Positions 32,762-46,350 of a stretch of 64,000 nucleotides of DNA are shown here, one piece after another. A model generated the notes under the pieces. The model worked only from the letters and a program-made list of their open reading frames with translations. It ran no database searches and was not told where the DNA came from. Both the position numbers and the translations under genes were made by a program. Source of the stretch: Symsagittifera roscoffensis (lineage: Eukaryota; Xenacoelomorpha; Acoela; Convolutidae); assembly GCF_963678635.1 (NCBI RefSeq), contig NW_026970702.1:1-64000 (forward strand), written 5' to 3'. Position 1 is the stretch's first letter; the number at the start of each line of letters is the position of its first letter.

Positions 32762-33540
32762 ATGGTTGGGAGAAATCCGGTTAAACATTCGGTTACAAAT
32801 GGTCGTACCACACTCAGTTTCACACTCTTTTTCAAATGGTCGGGACACATCCGGTTCCACCCTCGTTTTCGAGTTGTCATGCCACACTCAGTTTCTCACC
32901 TCTTTTCAAATGGTCGGGAAACACGCGGTTGCACACTCGTTTTCAAATGGTTGGGACACACTCGGTTACACAGTCGTTGTTAAATGTCGGTTACACACCC
33001 GGTTACACACTCGTTTTCAAATGGTCGGGAGACATCCGGTTAAACACTCGTTTTCAAATGACTGGGACACATTCGGTTACACGCTCGTTTTTAAATGTCC
33101 CTGACACACACGCTTACACACTCGTTTTAAAATAGTCGTGCCGCACCCAGTTTCAAAATCGTTTTCAAATGGTTGGGAGAAATCCGGTTAAACATTCGGT
33201 TACAAATGGTCGTACCACACTAAGTTTCACACTCGTTTTCAAATGGTCGGGACACATCCGGTTCCACCCTCGTTTTCGAATTGTCGTGCCACACTCAGTT
33301 TCTCACCTCTTTTCAAATGGTCGGGAAACACGCGGTTGCACACTCGTTTTCAAATGGTTGGGACACACTCGGTTACACAGTCGTTTTCAAATGGTCGGGA
33401 CACATCCGGTTAAACACTCGTTTTCAAATGGCTGGGACACATTCGGTTACACGCTCGTTTTTAAATGTCCCTGACACACACGCTTACACACTCGTTTTAA
33501 AATAGTCGTGCCACACCCAGTTTCAAACTCGTTTTCAAAT
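32762..33540 (+). repeat. 407-bp (11-monomer) satellite sub-block
   Basis: The sequence from 32,762 recurs at 33,169, an offset of 407 bp, which is 11 monomers of 37 bp. A similar offset of 408 bp separates 31,207 from 31,615, and a 222-bp (6-monomer) offset links 32,207 and 32,429. The left end of the array is thus made of short, irregular multi-monomer duplications. Confidence 0.75.
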
Positions 33541-36500
33541 GGTTGGGAGAAATCCGGTTAAACATTCGGTTACAAATGGTCGTACCACACTCAGTTTCAC
33601 ACTCGTTTTCAGATGGTCGGGACACATCCGGTAACACTCTCGTTTTCAAATGGTCGTGCCACACTCAGTTTCACACTTTTTTTTCAAAGGATCGGGAAAC
33701 ACGTGGTTACACGGTCGTTTTTAAATGTCCGTTACACACCCGGTTACGCATTCGTTTTCAAATGGTCGTGCCACACCCAGTTTTAAACTCGTTTTCAAAT
33801 GGTCGGGAGACCTCCGGTTAAACATTCGTTTTCAATCGGTCGGGACACACTTGGTTACCCACTCTTTTTCAAACTGTCTGGTCAGATCCGTTCACACACT
33901 CGCTTTTGAATGGTCGGGTAACACACGGTTACACACTCGTTTTCAAATGGCTGGGACACACTCGGTTACACGCTCGTTTTTAAATGTCCCTGACACACAC
34001 GCTTACACACTCGTTTTAAATTAATCGTGCCACACTCAGTTTCAAACTCGTTTTCAAATGGTTGAGAGAAATCCGGTTAAACATTCGGTTACAAATGGTC
34101 GAACCACACTCAGTTTCACACTCGTTTTCAAATGGTCGGGACACATCCGGTTCCACCCTCGTTTTTGAATGGTCGTGCCACACTCAGTTTCTCACCTCTT
34201 TTCAAATGGTCGGGAAACACGCGGTTGCACACTCGTTTTCAAATGGTTGGGACACACTCGGTTACACAGTCGTTGTTAAATGTCGGTTACACACCCGGTT
34301 ACACACTCATTTTCAAATGGTCGGGAGACATCCGGTTAAACACTCGTTTTAAATCGGTCAGTGCACACTCGGTTACCCACTCGTTTTCAGATGGTCGGGA
34401 CAAATCCGGTAACACCCTCGTTTTCAAATGGTCGTGCCACACTCAGTTTCACACTTTTTTCAAAGAATCGGGAAACACCCGGTTACACGGTCGTTTTTAA
34501 ATGTCCATTACACACCCGGTTACCCACTCGTTTTCAGATGGTCGGGACACATCCGGTAACACCCTCGTTTTCAAATGGTCGTGCCACACTCACTTTCACA
34601 CCTTTTTTCAAATAATCGGGAAACACGCGGTTACCCATTCGTTTTCAAATGGTCGTGCCACACGCAGTTTAAAACTCGTTTTCAAATGGTCGGGAGACAT
34701 CCGGTTAAACATTCGTTTTCAATCGGTCGGGACACACTTGGTTACCCACTCGTTTTCAAACTGTCGGATCACATCCGTTTACACACTCGTTTTCAAATGA
34801 TCGGGACACATCCGTATACACACTCGTTTTCAAAAGGTTGGGAAACTAGGTTACACACTCGTTTTCAAATGGTCAGGACACATCCGGTTACACACTCGTT
34901 TTCATTTAGTCGGGACACACCCAGTTATACACTCGTTTTCAAATTGTTGATACACACCCGGTTACCCACTCAATTTCAAATGGTCGGGAAACACGCGGTT
35001 ATACACTCGTTTTCAAATGGTCGGGACACACCCGATTACAAATTCGTTTTCAAACGGTCGGGACACACTCGGTTATCAAATTGTTGAGATACATCCGGTT
35101 ACAAACTCCTTTTCAAAAAATTTGAACACCAGGTTTCACATTCGTTTTCAAATGTTCGACACTCACTCGGTTACACCCTCGTTTACAAATAGTCGTGCCA
35201 AACTCATTTTCACACTTGTTTTCAACTGGTCGGGAAACATGCGGTTACACACTCGCTTTCAAATGGTCGGGACACACCCGGTTACACATTCGTTTTCAAA
35301 CGGTTTGTTCACAGCCGGTCACCCACTCATTTTCATTTAGTCGGGACACACCCAGTTACACCCTCGTTTACAAATAGTCGTGCCACACTCAGTTTCACAC
35401 TTGTTTTCAAATGGTCGGGAAACACGCGGTTACACACTCGTTTTCAAATGATCAGGACACACTCGGTTACAAATTCGTTTTCAAACGGTTTGGTCACAGC
35501 CGGTTACCCACTCGTTTTCAAATGGTCGGGACACATCCGGTTACACAATTGTTTTCGAATGGTTTGGACACCCGGCTACACAATCATTTTCAAACGGTTT
35601 GGTCACACCCGGTTACATACTCGTTTTCAAATGATCGGGACACATCCGGTTACACATTCATTTTCAAACCGTTTGGTCACAGCCGGTTACCCACTCTTTT
35701 TCATTTAGTCGGGACACACCCAGTTACACCCTCGTTTACAAATTGTCGGGCCACACTCAGTTTCACACTTGTTTTCAAATGGTCGGGAAACACGCGGTTA
35801 CACACTCGTTTTCAAATGATCGGGACACACTCGGTTACAAATTTGTTTTCAAACGGTTTGGTCACATCCGTTTACACGCTCGTTTTCAAATGGTCGGTAA
35901 ACACGCGGTTACACATTCGTTTTCAATTGGCTGGAAACACTCTGTTACACGGTCGTTTTTAAATGTCCGACACACACTCGGTTACACCCTCGTTTTCAAA
36001 TAGTCGTGCCACACTCAGTTTCACACTTGTTTTCAAATGGACGGGAAACACGCGGTTACACACTCGCTTTCGATTGGTTGGGACAAACCCGGTTATACAT
36101 TCGTTTTCAAACGGTTTGGTCACAGCCGGTTACACATTCGTTTTCAAACCGTTTGGTCACAGCCGGTTACCCACTCGTTTTCATTTAGTCGGGACACACC
36201 CAGTTACACCCTCGTTTACAAATAGTCGGGCCACACTCAGTTTCACACTTGTTTTCAAATGGTCGGGAAACACGCGGTTACACACTCGTTTTCAAATGAT
36301 CGGGACAAACTCGGTTACAAATTTGTTTTCAAACGGTTTTGTCACATCCGTTTACACGCTCGTTTTCAAATGGTCGGTAAACACGCGGTTACACATTCGT
36401 TTTCAATTGGCTGGGAAACACTCTGTTACACGGTCGTTTTTAAATGTCCGACACACACTCGGTTGCACCCTCGTTTTCAAATAGTCGTGCCACACTCAGT

Positions 36501-37569
36501 TTCACACTTGTTTTCAAATGGACGGGAAACACGCGGTTACACACTCGCTTTCGATTGGTTGGGACAAACCCGGTTATACATTCGTTTTCAAACGGTTTGG
36601 TCACAGCCGGTTACACACTCGTTTTCAATCGACCGGTACACACTCGTTTTCAAATGATAGGGACACATACGGTTACTCACTCGTTTTCGAAAGGTTGGGA
36701 CACACGGTAGTTGTTTTCATTTAGTCGGGACACACCAAGTTACACACTCGTTTTCAAATTGTTGATACACGCCCGGTTACACACTCATTTTCAAATGGTT
36801 GGGATACACGCGGTTATACACTCGTTTTCAAATGGCTGGGACACAATCGGTTACACGGTCGTTAATAAATGTCCTCGACTTACCCGGTTACACACTCGTT
36901 TTCAAATGGTCGTGCCACACCCGGCTTCAAACTCGTTTTCGAATGGTCGGCATACATCCGGTTAAACATTCGTTTTCAGTCGGTCGGGTTACATTCGGTT
37001 ATACGCTCGTTCTCAAAAAGTTCGGACAACCGGTTACACATTCGTTTTCAAACGGTTTGGTCAAACCCGGCTACACACTCGTTTTCAAATGATCGGGACA
37101 CATCCGATTACACTCTCGTTTTAATTTAGTCGGGACACACTCAGTTACAAACTCGCTTTCAAATTGTTGATACACACCCGGTTACACACTCATTTTCAAA
37201 TGGTCGGGAAACACGCGGATACATACTCTTTTTTAAATGTCAGGGACACACTCGGTTACACCCTCGTTTTCAAATGGCCGTGCCACACTCAGTTTCACAC
37301 TTGTTTTCAAATGGTCGGGAAACACGCGGTTACACACTCGCTTTCAAATGGTCGGGACACACCCGGTTACACATTCGTTTTCAAACGGTTTGGTCACAGC
37401 CGGTTACACATTAGTTTTCAAACGGTTTGATCACAGCCGGTTACCCACTCATTTTTAATTGATCCGGACACATCCGGTTACACACTCGTTTTCAATCGAT
37501 CGGTACACACTCGTTTTCAAATGATAGGGACACATCCGGTTACTCACTCGTTTTCAAAACGTTGGGATA

Positions 37570-40500
37570 CACGATACTTGTTTTCATTTAGTCGGGACAC
37601 ACCCAGTTACACACTCGTTTTCAAATTGTTGATACAGACCCGGTTACACACTCAATTTCAAATGGTTGGGATACACGCGGTTATACACTCGTTTTCAAAT
37701 GGCTGTTATACAATCGTTTTCAACTCGGTTATACAATCGTGGTTATACAATCGTTTTCAACTCGTTTTCAAATGGCACTCAACCGGCACACTCGGTTACA
37801 CGGTCCTTATTAAATGTCCTTGACTTACCCGGTTACACACTCGTTTTCAAATGGTCGTGCCACACCCGGTTTCAAACTCGTTTTCAAATGGTCGGTATAC
37901 ATCCGGTTAAACATTCGTTTTCAGTCGGTCGGGTTACATTCGGTTATATACTCGTTCTCAAAAAGTTCGGACATTCGGTTACACATTCGTTTACAAACGG
38001 TTTGGTCAAACCCAGTTACACACTCGTTTTCAAAGGATCGGGACACATCCGATTACACTCTCGTTTTCATTTAGTCGGGACACACTCAGTTACAAACTCG
38101 CTTTCAAATTGTTGATACACACCCGGTTACACACTCAATTTCAAATGGTCGGGAAACACGCGACACCCTCGTTTTCTAATGGTCGGGATACAACCGGTTA
38201 GATACTCGTTTTTATATGGTCGGGACACATGCGGTTACACACTAGTTTTTCGAAAGGTTGGGACACCCGGCTACACATTTGTTTTAAAACGGTTGGGAAA
38301 CACGCTGATACATGCTCTTTTTTAAATGTCAGGGACACACTCGGTTACACCCTCATTTTCAAATGGCTGTGCCACACTCAGTTTCACACTTATTTTCTTA
38401 TGGTCGGGAAACACACGGTTTTAACACTCGTTTTCAAATGGTCGTGCCACACTCAGTTTCACACTCGTTTTCAAATGGTCGGGTTACACTCGGTTACCCA
38501 CTCGTTTTCAAATGGTCGGGACACATCAAGTTACAATTGCGTTTTCAAATGGTGGTGCCACACTCTGTTTCACACCTGTTTTCAAATGGTTAGGATACAA
38601 CTGGTTACACACTCGTTTTCAAATGTTCGTGCCACACTCAGTTTCACACTCGTTTTCATATGGTCGGGACACACTCGGTTACCCACTCACTTCTAAATGG
38701 TGGGGAGACATCCGGTTAAACATTCGTTTTCAATCGGTCGGGACACACTCGGTTATCCACTCGTTTTCAAAAAAATCGGACACGCGGTTGCAAGTTCGTT
38801 TTCAAACGGTTTGGTCACACCCGGTTACACACTTGTTTTCAAATGATTGGGACACATCCGGTTACACTCTCGTTTTCATCTAGTCGGGATACACCCAGTT
38901 ACCCACTCGCTTTCTCATTGTTGATAGACACTCGGTCACACACTCAATTTCAAATGGTCGGAAAACACGCGGTTACACACTCGTTTTCAAATGATCGGGA
39001 CACACCTGGTTACAAGTTCGTTTTCAAACGGTTTGGTCATAGCCGGTTACCCACTCAATTTTAAGTGGTCGGGAGACATCCGGTTAAACATTCGTTTTCA
39101 GATGGTTGGGAAATACGCGGTTAAACACTCGCTTTCAAATGGCTGGGACATACTTGATTAAACGGTCGTTTTTAAATGTCCTTGACACTAGCGGGTTACA
39201 CATTCGTTTTCAAATGGTCGTGCCACATTCGCTTTCAAACTCGTTTTCAAATGGTCGGTAGAAATCCGGCTAAACATTCGTTTTCAATCGGTCGAGATAC
39301 ACTCGGTTATGCACTCGTTTTCAAAAAGTTTGGACACCCGATTACACATTCGTTTTCAAACGGTTTGGTCACAACCGTTTACACACTCGTTTTCAAATGA
39401 TCGGGACGCATCTGGTTACACTTTCGTTTTCATTTAGTCGGGACACACCCAGTTACACACTCGTTTTCAAATTGTTGATACAGACCCGGTTACACACTCA
39501 ATTTCAAATGGTTGGGATACACGCGGTTATACACTCGTTTTCAAATGGCTGGGACACACTCGGCTACACGGTCGTTATTAAATGTCCTTGACTTACCCGG
39601 TTACACACTCGTTTTCAAATGGTCGTGCCACACCCGGTTTCAAACTCGTTTTCAAATGGTCGGTATACATCCGGTTAAACATTCGTTTTCAGTCGGTCGG
39701 GTTACATTCGGTTATATACTCGTTCTCAAAAAGTTCGGACATTCGGTTACACATTCGTTTACAAACGGTTTGGTCAAACCCAGTTACACACTCGTTTTCA
39801 AAGGATCGGGACACATCCGATTACACTCTCGTTTTCATTTAGTCGGGACACACTCAGTTACAAACTCGCTTTCAAATTGTTGATACACACCCGGTTACAC
39901 ACTCAATTTCAAATGGTCGGGAAACACGCGACACCCTCGTTTTCTAATGGTCGGGATACAACCGGTTAGATACTCGTTTTTAAATGGTCGGGACACATGC
40001 GGTTACACACTAGTTTTTCGAAAGGTTGGGACACCCGGCTACACATTTGTTTTAAAACGGTTGGGAAACACGCTGATACATGCTCTTTTTTAAATGTCAG
40101 GGACACACTCGGTTACACCCTCGTTTTCAAATGGCTGTGCCACACTCAGTTTCACACTTATTTTCTTATGGTCGGGAAACACACGGTTTTAACACTCGTT
40201 TTCAAATGGTCGTGCCACACTCAGTTTCACACTCGTTTTCAAATGGTCGGGTTACACTCGGTTACCCACTCGTTTTCAAATGGTCGGGACACATCGAGTT
40301 ACAAACGCGTTTTCAAATGGTGGTGCCACACTCTGTTTCACACCTGTTTTCAAATGGTTAGGATACAACTGGTTACACACTCGTTTTCAAATGTTCGTGC
40401 CACACTCAGTTTCACACTCGTTTTCATATGGTCGGGACACACTCGGTTACCCACTCACTTCTAAATGGTGGGGAGACATCCGGTTAAACATTCGTTTTCA

Positions 40501-41018
40501 ATCGGTCGGGACACACTCGGTTATCCACTCGTTTTCAAAAAAATCGGACACGCGGTTGCAAGTTCGTTTTCAAACGGTTTGGTCACACCCGGTTACACAC
40601 TTGTTTTCAAATGATTGGGACACATCCGGTTACACTCTCGTTTTCATCTAGTCGGGATACACCCAGTTACCCACTCGCTTTCTCATTGTTGATAGACACT
40701 CGGTCACACACTCAATTTCAAATGGTCGGAAAACACGCGGTTACACACTCGTTTTCAAATGATCGGGACACACCTGGTTACAAGTTCGTTTTCAAACGGT
40801 TTGGTCATAGCCGGTTACCCACTCAATTTTAAGTGGTCGGGAGACATCCGGTTAAACATTCGTTTTCAGATGGTTGGGAAATACGCGGTTAAACACTCGC
40901 TTTCAAATGGCTGGGACATACTTGATTAAACGGTCGTTTTTAAATGTCCTTGACACTAGCGGGTTACACATTCGTTTTCAAATGGTCGTGCCACATTCGC
41001 TTTCAAACTCGTTTTCAA
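37570..41018 (+). repeat. tandem segmental duplication inside the satellite, about 1.77-kb offset
   Basis: From 37,814 to about 39,250 the sequence recurs at 39,582-41,018 (offset 1,768 bp) with only scattered differences. Left of this the offset is about 1,851 bp, because copy 1 has about 83 extra bases at about 37,703-37,786 built of repeated TTATACAATCG and TTTTCAACTCG words. Confidence 0.85.
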
Positions 41019-44000
41019 TCGGTCGGGACACACTCGGTTGCGCACTCGTTTTCAAATGGTTGGGATACCCGCGGTTACACACTCGTTTTCGAATAGTCGG
41101 TATACATCTGGTTATACGCTCGTTTTCTAAAAGTTCGTACACCCGGTTACACTTCCGTTTTCAAACGGTTTGGTCACATCCGCATACACACTCGTTTTCA
41201 AATGATAGGGACACATCCGGTTACAGAGTCGTTTTCAAAAGGTTGGGACACCCGGTACTCGTTTGTTTTCATTTATTTGGGACACACCCAGTTACACACT
41301 TGTTTTCAAATTGTTGGTACACACCAGGTTACACACTCAATTTCAAATGGTTGGGATACATGCGGTTACACACTAGTTTTCGAATGGTCGGTATACATCC
41401 GGTTATACACTCGTTTTCAAAAAGTTCGGACAACCGGTTACACTTTCGTTTTCAAACGGTTTGGTCACATCCGCTTACACACTCGTTTTCAAATGATAGG
41501 GACACATCCGGTTACAGAGTCGTTTTCAAAAGGTTGGGACACCCGGTACTCGTTTGTTTTCATTTATTTGGTACACATCCGGTTACACACTCAATTTCAA
41601 ATGGTTGGGATACACGCGGTTACACACTCGTTTTCAAATGGCTGGGACACACTCGGTTACACGGTCGTTTTTAAATGTCCTTGACTTACCCGGTTACACG
41701 CTCGTTTTCAAATGGTCGTGCCACACCCGGTTTCAAACTCGTTTTCAAATGGTCGGTAGACATCCGGTTAAACATTCGTTTTCAATCGGTCGGGACACAC
41801 TCGGTTGCGCACTCGTTTTCAAATGGTCGGGACACATCCGGTTATACACTCGTTTTCAAAACGTTCGGACACCCGGTTACACTTTCGTTTTCAAACGGTT
41901 TGGTCACATCCGCTTACACACTCGTTTTCAAATGATAGGGACACATCCGGTTACACAGTCGTTTTCAAAAGGTTGGGACACCCGTACTCGTTTGTTTTCA
42001 TTTTTTTGGGACATACCCAGTTACACACTTGTTTTCAAATTGTTGATACACACCCGGTTACACACTCAATTTCAAATGGTTGGGATACACGCGGTTACAC
42101 ACTCGTTTTCAAATGGCTGGGACACACTCGGTTACACGGTCGTTTTTAAATTTCCTTGACTTACCCGGTTACACACTCGTTTTCAAATGGTCGTGCCACA
42201 CCCGGTTTCAAACTCGTTTTCAAATGGTCGGTAGACATCCGGTTAAACATTCGTTTTCAATCGGTCGGTACACACTCGGTTGCGCACTCGTTTTCAAATG
42301 GTCGGGACACATCCGGTTATACACTCGTTTTCAAAACGTTCGGACACCCGGTTACACTTTCGTTTTCAAACGGTTTGGTCACATCCGCTTACACACTCGT
42401 TTTCAAATGATAGGGACACATCCGGTTACAGAGTCGTTTTCAAAAGGTTGGGACACCCGTACTCGTTTGTTTTCATTTTTTTGGGACATACCCAGTTACA
42501 CACTTGTTTTCAAATTGTTGATACACACCCGGTTACACACTCAATTTCAAATGGTTGGGATACACGCGGTTACACACTCGTTTTCAAATGGCTGGGACAC
42601 ACTCGGTTACACGGTCGTTTTTAAATTTCCTTGACTTACCCGGTTACACACTCGTTTTCAAATGGTCGTGCCACACCCGGTTTCAAACTCGTTTTCAAAT
42701 GGTCGGTAGACATCCGGTTAAACATTCGTTTTCAATCGGTCGGGACACACTCGGTTGCGCACTCGTTTTCAAATGGTCGGGACACATCCGGTTATACACT
42801 CGTTTTCAAAACGTTCGGACACCCGGTTACACTTTCGTTTTCAAACGGTTTGGTCACATCCGCTTACACACTCGTTTTCAAATGATAGGGACACATCCGG
42901 TTACAGAGTCGTTTTCAAAAGGTTGGGACACCCGTACTCGTTTGTTTTCATTTATTTGGTACACATCCGGTTACACACTCAATTTCAAATGGTTGGGATA
43001 CACGCGGTTACACACTCGTTTTCAAATGGCTGGGACACACTCGGTTACACGGTCGTTTTTAAATGTCCTTGACTTACCCGGTTACACGCTCGTTTTCAAA
43101 TGGTCGTGCCACACCCGGTTTTAAACTCGTTTTCAAATGGTCGGTAGAAATCCGGTTAAACATTCGTTTTCAATCGGTCGGGACACACTCGGTTGCGCAC
43201 TCGTTTTCAAATGGTCGGGACACATCCGGTTATACACTCGTTTTCAAAACGTTCGGACACCCGGTTACACTTTCGTTTTCAAACGGTTTGGTCACATCCG
43301 CTTACACACTCGTTTTCAAATGATAGGGACACATCCGGTTACAGAGTCGTTTTCAAAAGGTTGGGACACCCGTACTCGTTTGTTTTCATTTATTTGGGAC
43401 ACACCCAGTTACACACTTGTTTTCAAATTGTTGATACACACCCGGTTACACACTCAATTTCAAATGGTTGGGATACACGCGGTTACACACTCGTTTTCAA
43501 ATGGCTGGGACACACTCGGTTACACGGTCGTTTTTAAATTTCCTTGACTAACCCGGTTACACACTCGTTTTCAAATGGTCGTGCCACACCCGGTTTCAAA
43601 CTCGTTTTCAAATGGTCGGTAGAAATCCGGTTAAACATTCGTTTTCAATCGGTCGGGACACACTCGGTTGCGCACTCGTTTTCAATTGGTCGGGACACAT
43701 CCGGTTATACACTCGTTTTCAAAACGTTCGGACACCCGGTTACACTTTCGTTTTCAAACGGTTTGGTCACATCCGCTTACACACTCGTTTTCAAATGATA
43801 GGGACATATCCGGTTACAGAGTCGTTTTCAAAAGGTTGGGACACCCGTACTCGTTTGTTTTCAGTTATTTGGGATACACCCAGTTACACACTTGTTTTCA
43901 AATTGTTGGTACATACCCGGTTACACACTCAATTTCAAATGGTTGGGATACACGTGGTTACACACTCGTTTTCAAATGGCTGGGACACACTCGGTTACAC

Positions 44001-46350
44001 GGTCGTTTTTAAATGTCCTTGATTTACCCGGTTACACGCTCGTTTTCAAATGTTCGTGCCACACCCGGTTTCAAACTCGTTTTCAAATGATCGAAGACAT
44101 CCGGTTAAACATTCCTTTTCAATCGGTCCGGTCACACTCGGTTGCGCACTCGTTTTCAAATGGTCGGGACACATCCGGTAAAACACTCGTTTTCAAAAAG
44201 TTCGGACACCCGGTTACACTTTTGTTTTCAAACGGTTTGGTCAAATCCGCCTACACACTCGTTTTCAAATGATAGGGACACATCCGGTTACACAGTCGTT
44301 TTCAAAACGTTGGGACAACCGTACTCGTTTGTTTTCATTTATTTGGGACACACCCAGTTACACACTTGTTTTCAAATTGTTGATACACACCCGGTTACAC
44401 ACTCAATTTCAAATGGTTGGGATACATGCGGTTACACACTCGTTTTCAAATTGCTGGGACACACTTGGTTACACGGTCGTTTTTAAATGTCCTTGACTTA
44501 CCCGGTTAAGCACTCGTTTTCAAATGGTCGTGCCACAACCGTTTTCGAACTTGTTTTCAACTGGTCGGTATACACCCGGTTACACACTCGTTTTAAAACG
44601 GTTTGGTCAAACCCGGATACACACTCGTTTTCAAATGATTGGGACACATTCGGTTACACATTCTTTTTCATACGTTTTGGGCACAGCCGGTTACCCACTC
44701 GTTTCCAATTCATCGGGACACACCTAGTTACCAACTCGTTTTTCAAATTGTTGATACACACCCGGTTTTACACTCAATTTCAAATGGTCGAGAAACACGC
44801 GGTTACACACTCGTTTTCAAATGGTCGGTATACATCCGGTTAAACATTCGTTTTCAATCGGTCGGATTACACTCGGTTATACACTCGTTCTCAAAAAGTT
44901 CGGACATCCGGTTACACACTCGTTTTCAAACGGTTGGGACACCCGGTACTCGTTTGTTTTCATTTAGTCGGGACACACCCAGTTCGTTTTCAAATTATTG
45001 ATACACACCCGGTTACACACTCAATTTCAAATGGTTGGGATACACGCGGTTACACACTCGTTTTCAAATGGCTGGGACACACTCGGTTACACGGTCTTTT
45101 TTAAATGTCCTTGACTTACCCGGTTACACGGTCGTTTTCAAATGGTCGTGCCACACCCGGTTTCAAACTCGTTTTCAAATGGTCGGTAGACATCCGGTTA
45201 AACATTCGTTTTCAATCGGTCGGGACACACTTGGTTGCGCACTCGTTTTCAAATGGTTGGGATACCCGCGGTTACACACTCGTTTTCGAATAGTCGGTAT
45301 ACATCTGGTTATACGCTCGTTTTCTAAAAGTTCGGACACCCGGTTACACTTCCGTTTTCAAACGGTTTGGTCACATCCGCATACACACTCGTTTTCAAAT
45401 GATAGGGACACATCCGGTTACAGAGTCGTTTTCAAAAGGTTGGGACACCCGGTACTCGTTTGTTTTCATTTATTTGGGACACACCCAGTTACACACTTGT
45501 TTTCAAATTGTTGGTACACACCAGGTTACACACTCAATTTCAAATGGTTGGGATACATGCGGTTACACACTAGTTTTCGAATGGTCGGTATACATCCGGT
45601 TATACACTCGTTTTCAAAAAGTTCGGACAACCGGTTACACTTTCGTTTTCAAACGGTTTGGTCACATCCGCTTACACACTCGTTTTCAAATGATAGGGAC
45701 ACATCCGGTTACAGAGTCGTTTTCAAAAGGTTGGGACACCCGGTACTCGTTTGTTTTCATTTATTTGGTACACATCCGGTTACACACTCAATTTCAAATG
45801 GTTGGGATACACGCGGTTACACACTCGTTTTCAAATGGCTGGGACACACTCGGTTACACGGTCGTTTTTAAATGTCCTTGACTTACCCGGTTACACGCTC
45901 GTTTTCAAATGGTCGTGCCACACCCGGTTTCAAACTCGTTTTCAAATGGTCGGTAGACATCCGGTTAAACATTCGTTTTCAATCGGTCGGGACACACTCG
46001 GTTGCGCACTCGTTTTCAAATGGTCGGGACACATCCGGTTATACACTCGTTTTCAAAACGTTCGGACACCCGGTTACACTTTTGTTTTCAAACGGTTTAG
46101 TCACATCCGCTTACACACTCGTTTTCAAATGATAGGGACACATCCGGTTACAGAGTCGTTTTCAAAAGGTTGGGACACCCGTACTCGTTTGTTTTCATTT
46201 ATTTGGGACATACCCAGTTACACACTTGTTTTCAAATTGTTGATACACACCCGGTTACACACTCAATTTCAAATGGTTGGGATACACGCGGTTACACACT
46301 CGTTTTCAAATGGCTGGGACACAGTCGGTTACACGGTCATTTATAAATTT
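41015..46350 (+). repeat. 4,197-bp-offset duplication of a satellite segment
   Basis: 41,015 to about 42,150 matches 45,212 to about 46,347. Distinctive shared stretches include GGGATACCCGCGGTTACACA, GTATACATCTGGTTATACGC and the truncated monomer ending GGTACTCGTTTGTTTTCA. Beyond this the alignment merges into the 475-bp higher-order repeats, so the right limit is uncertain. Confidence 0.75.
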
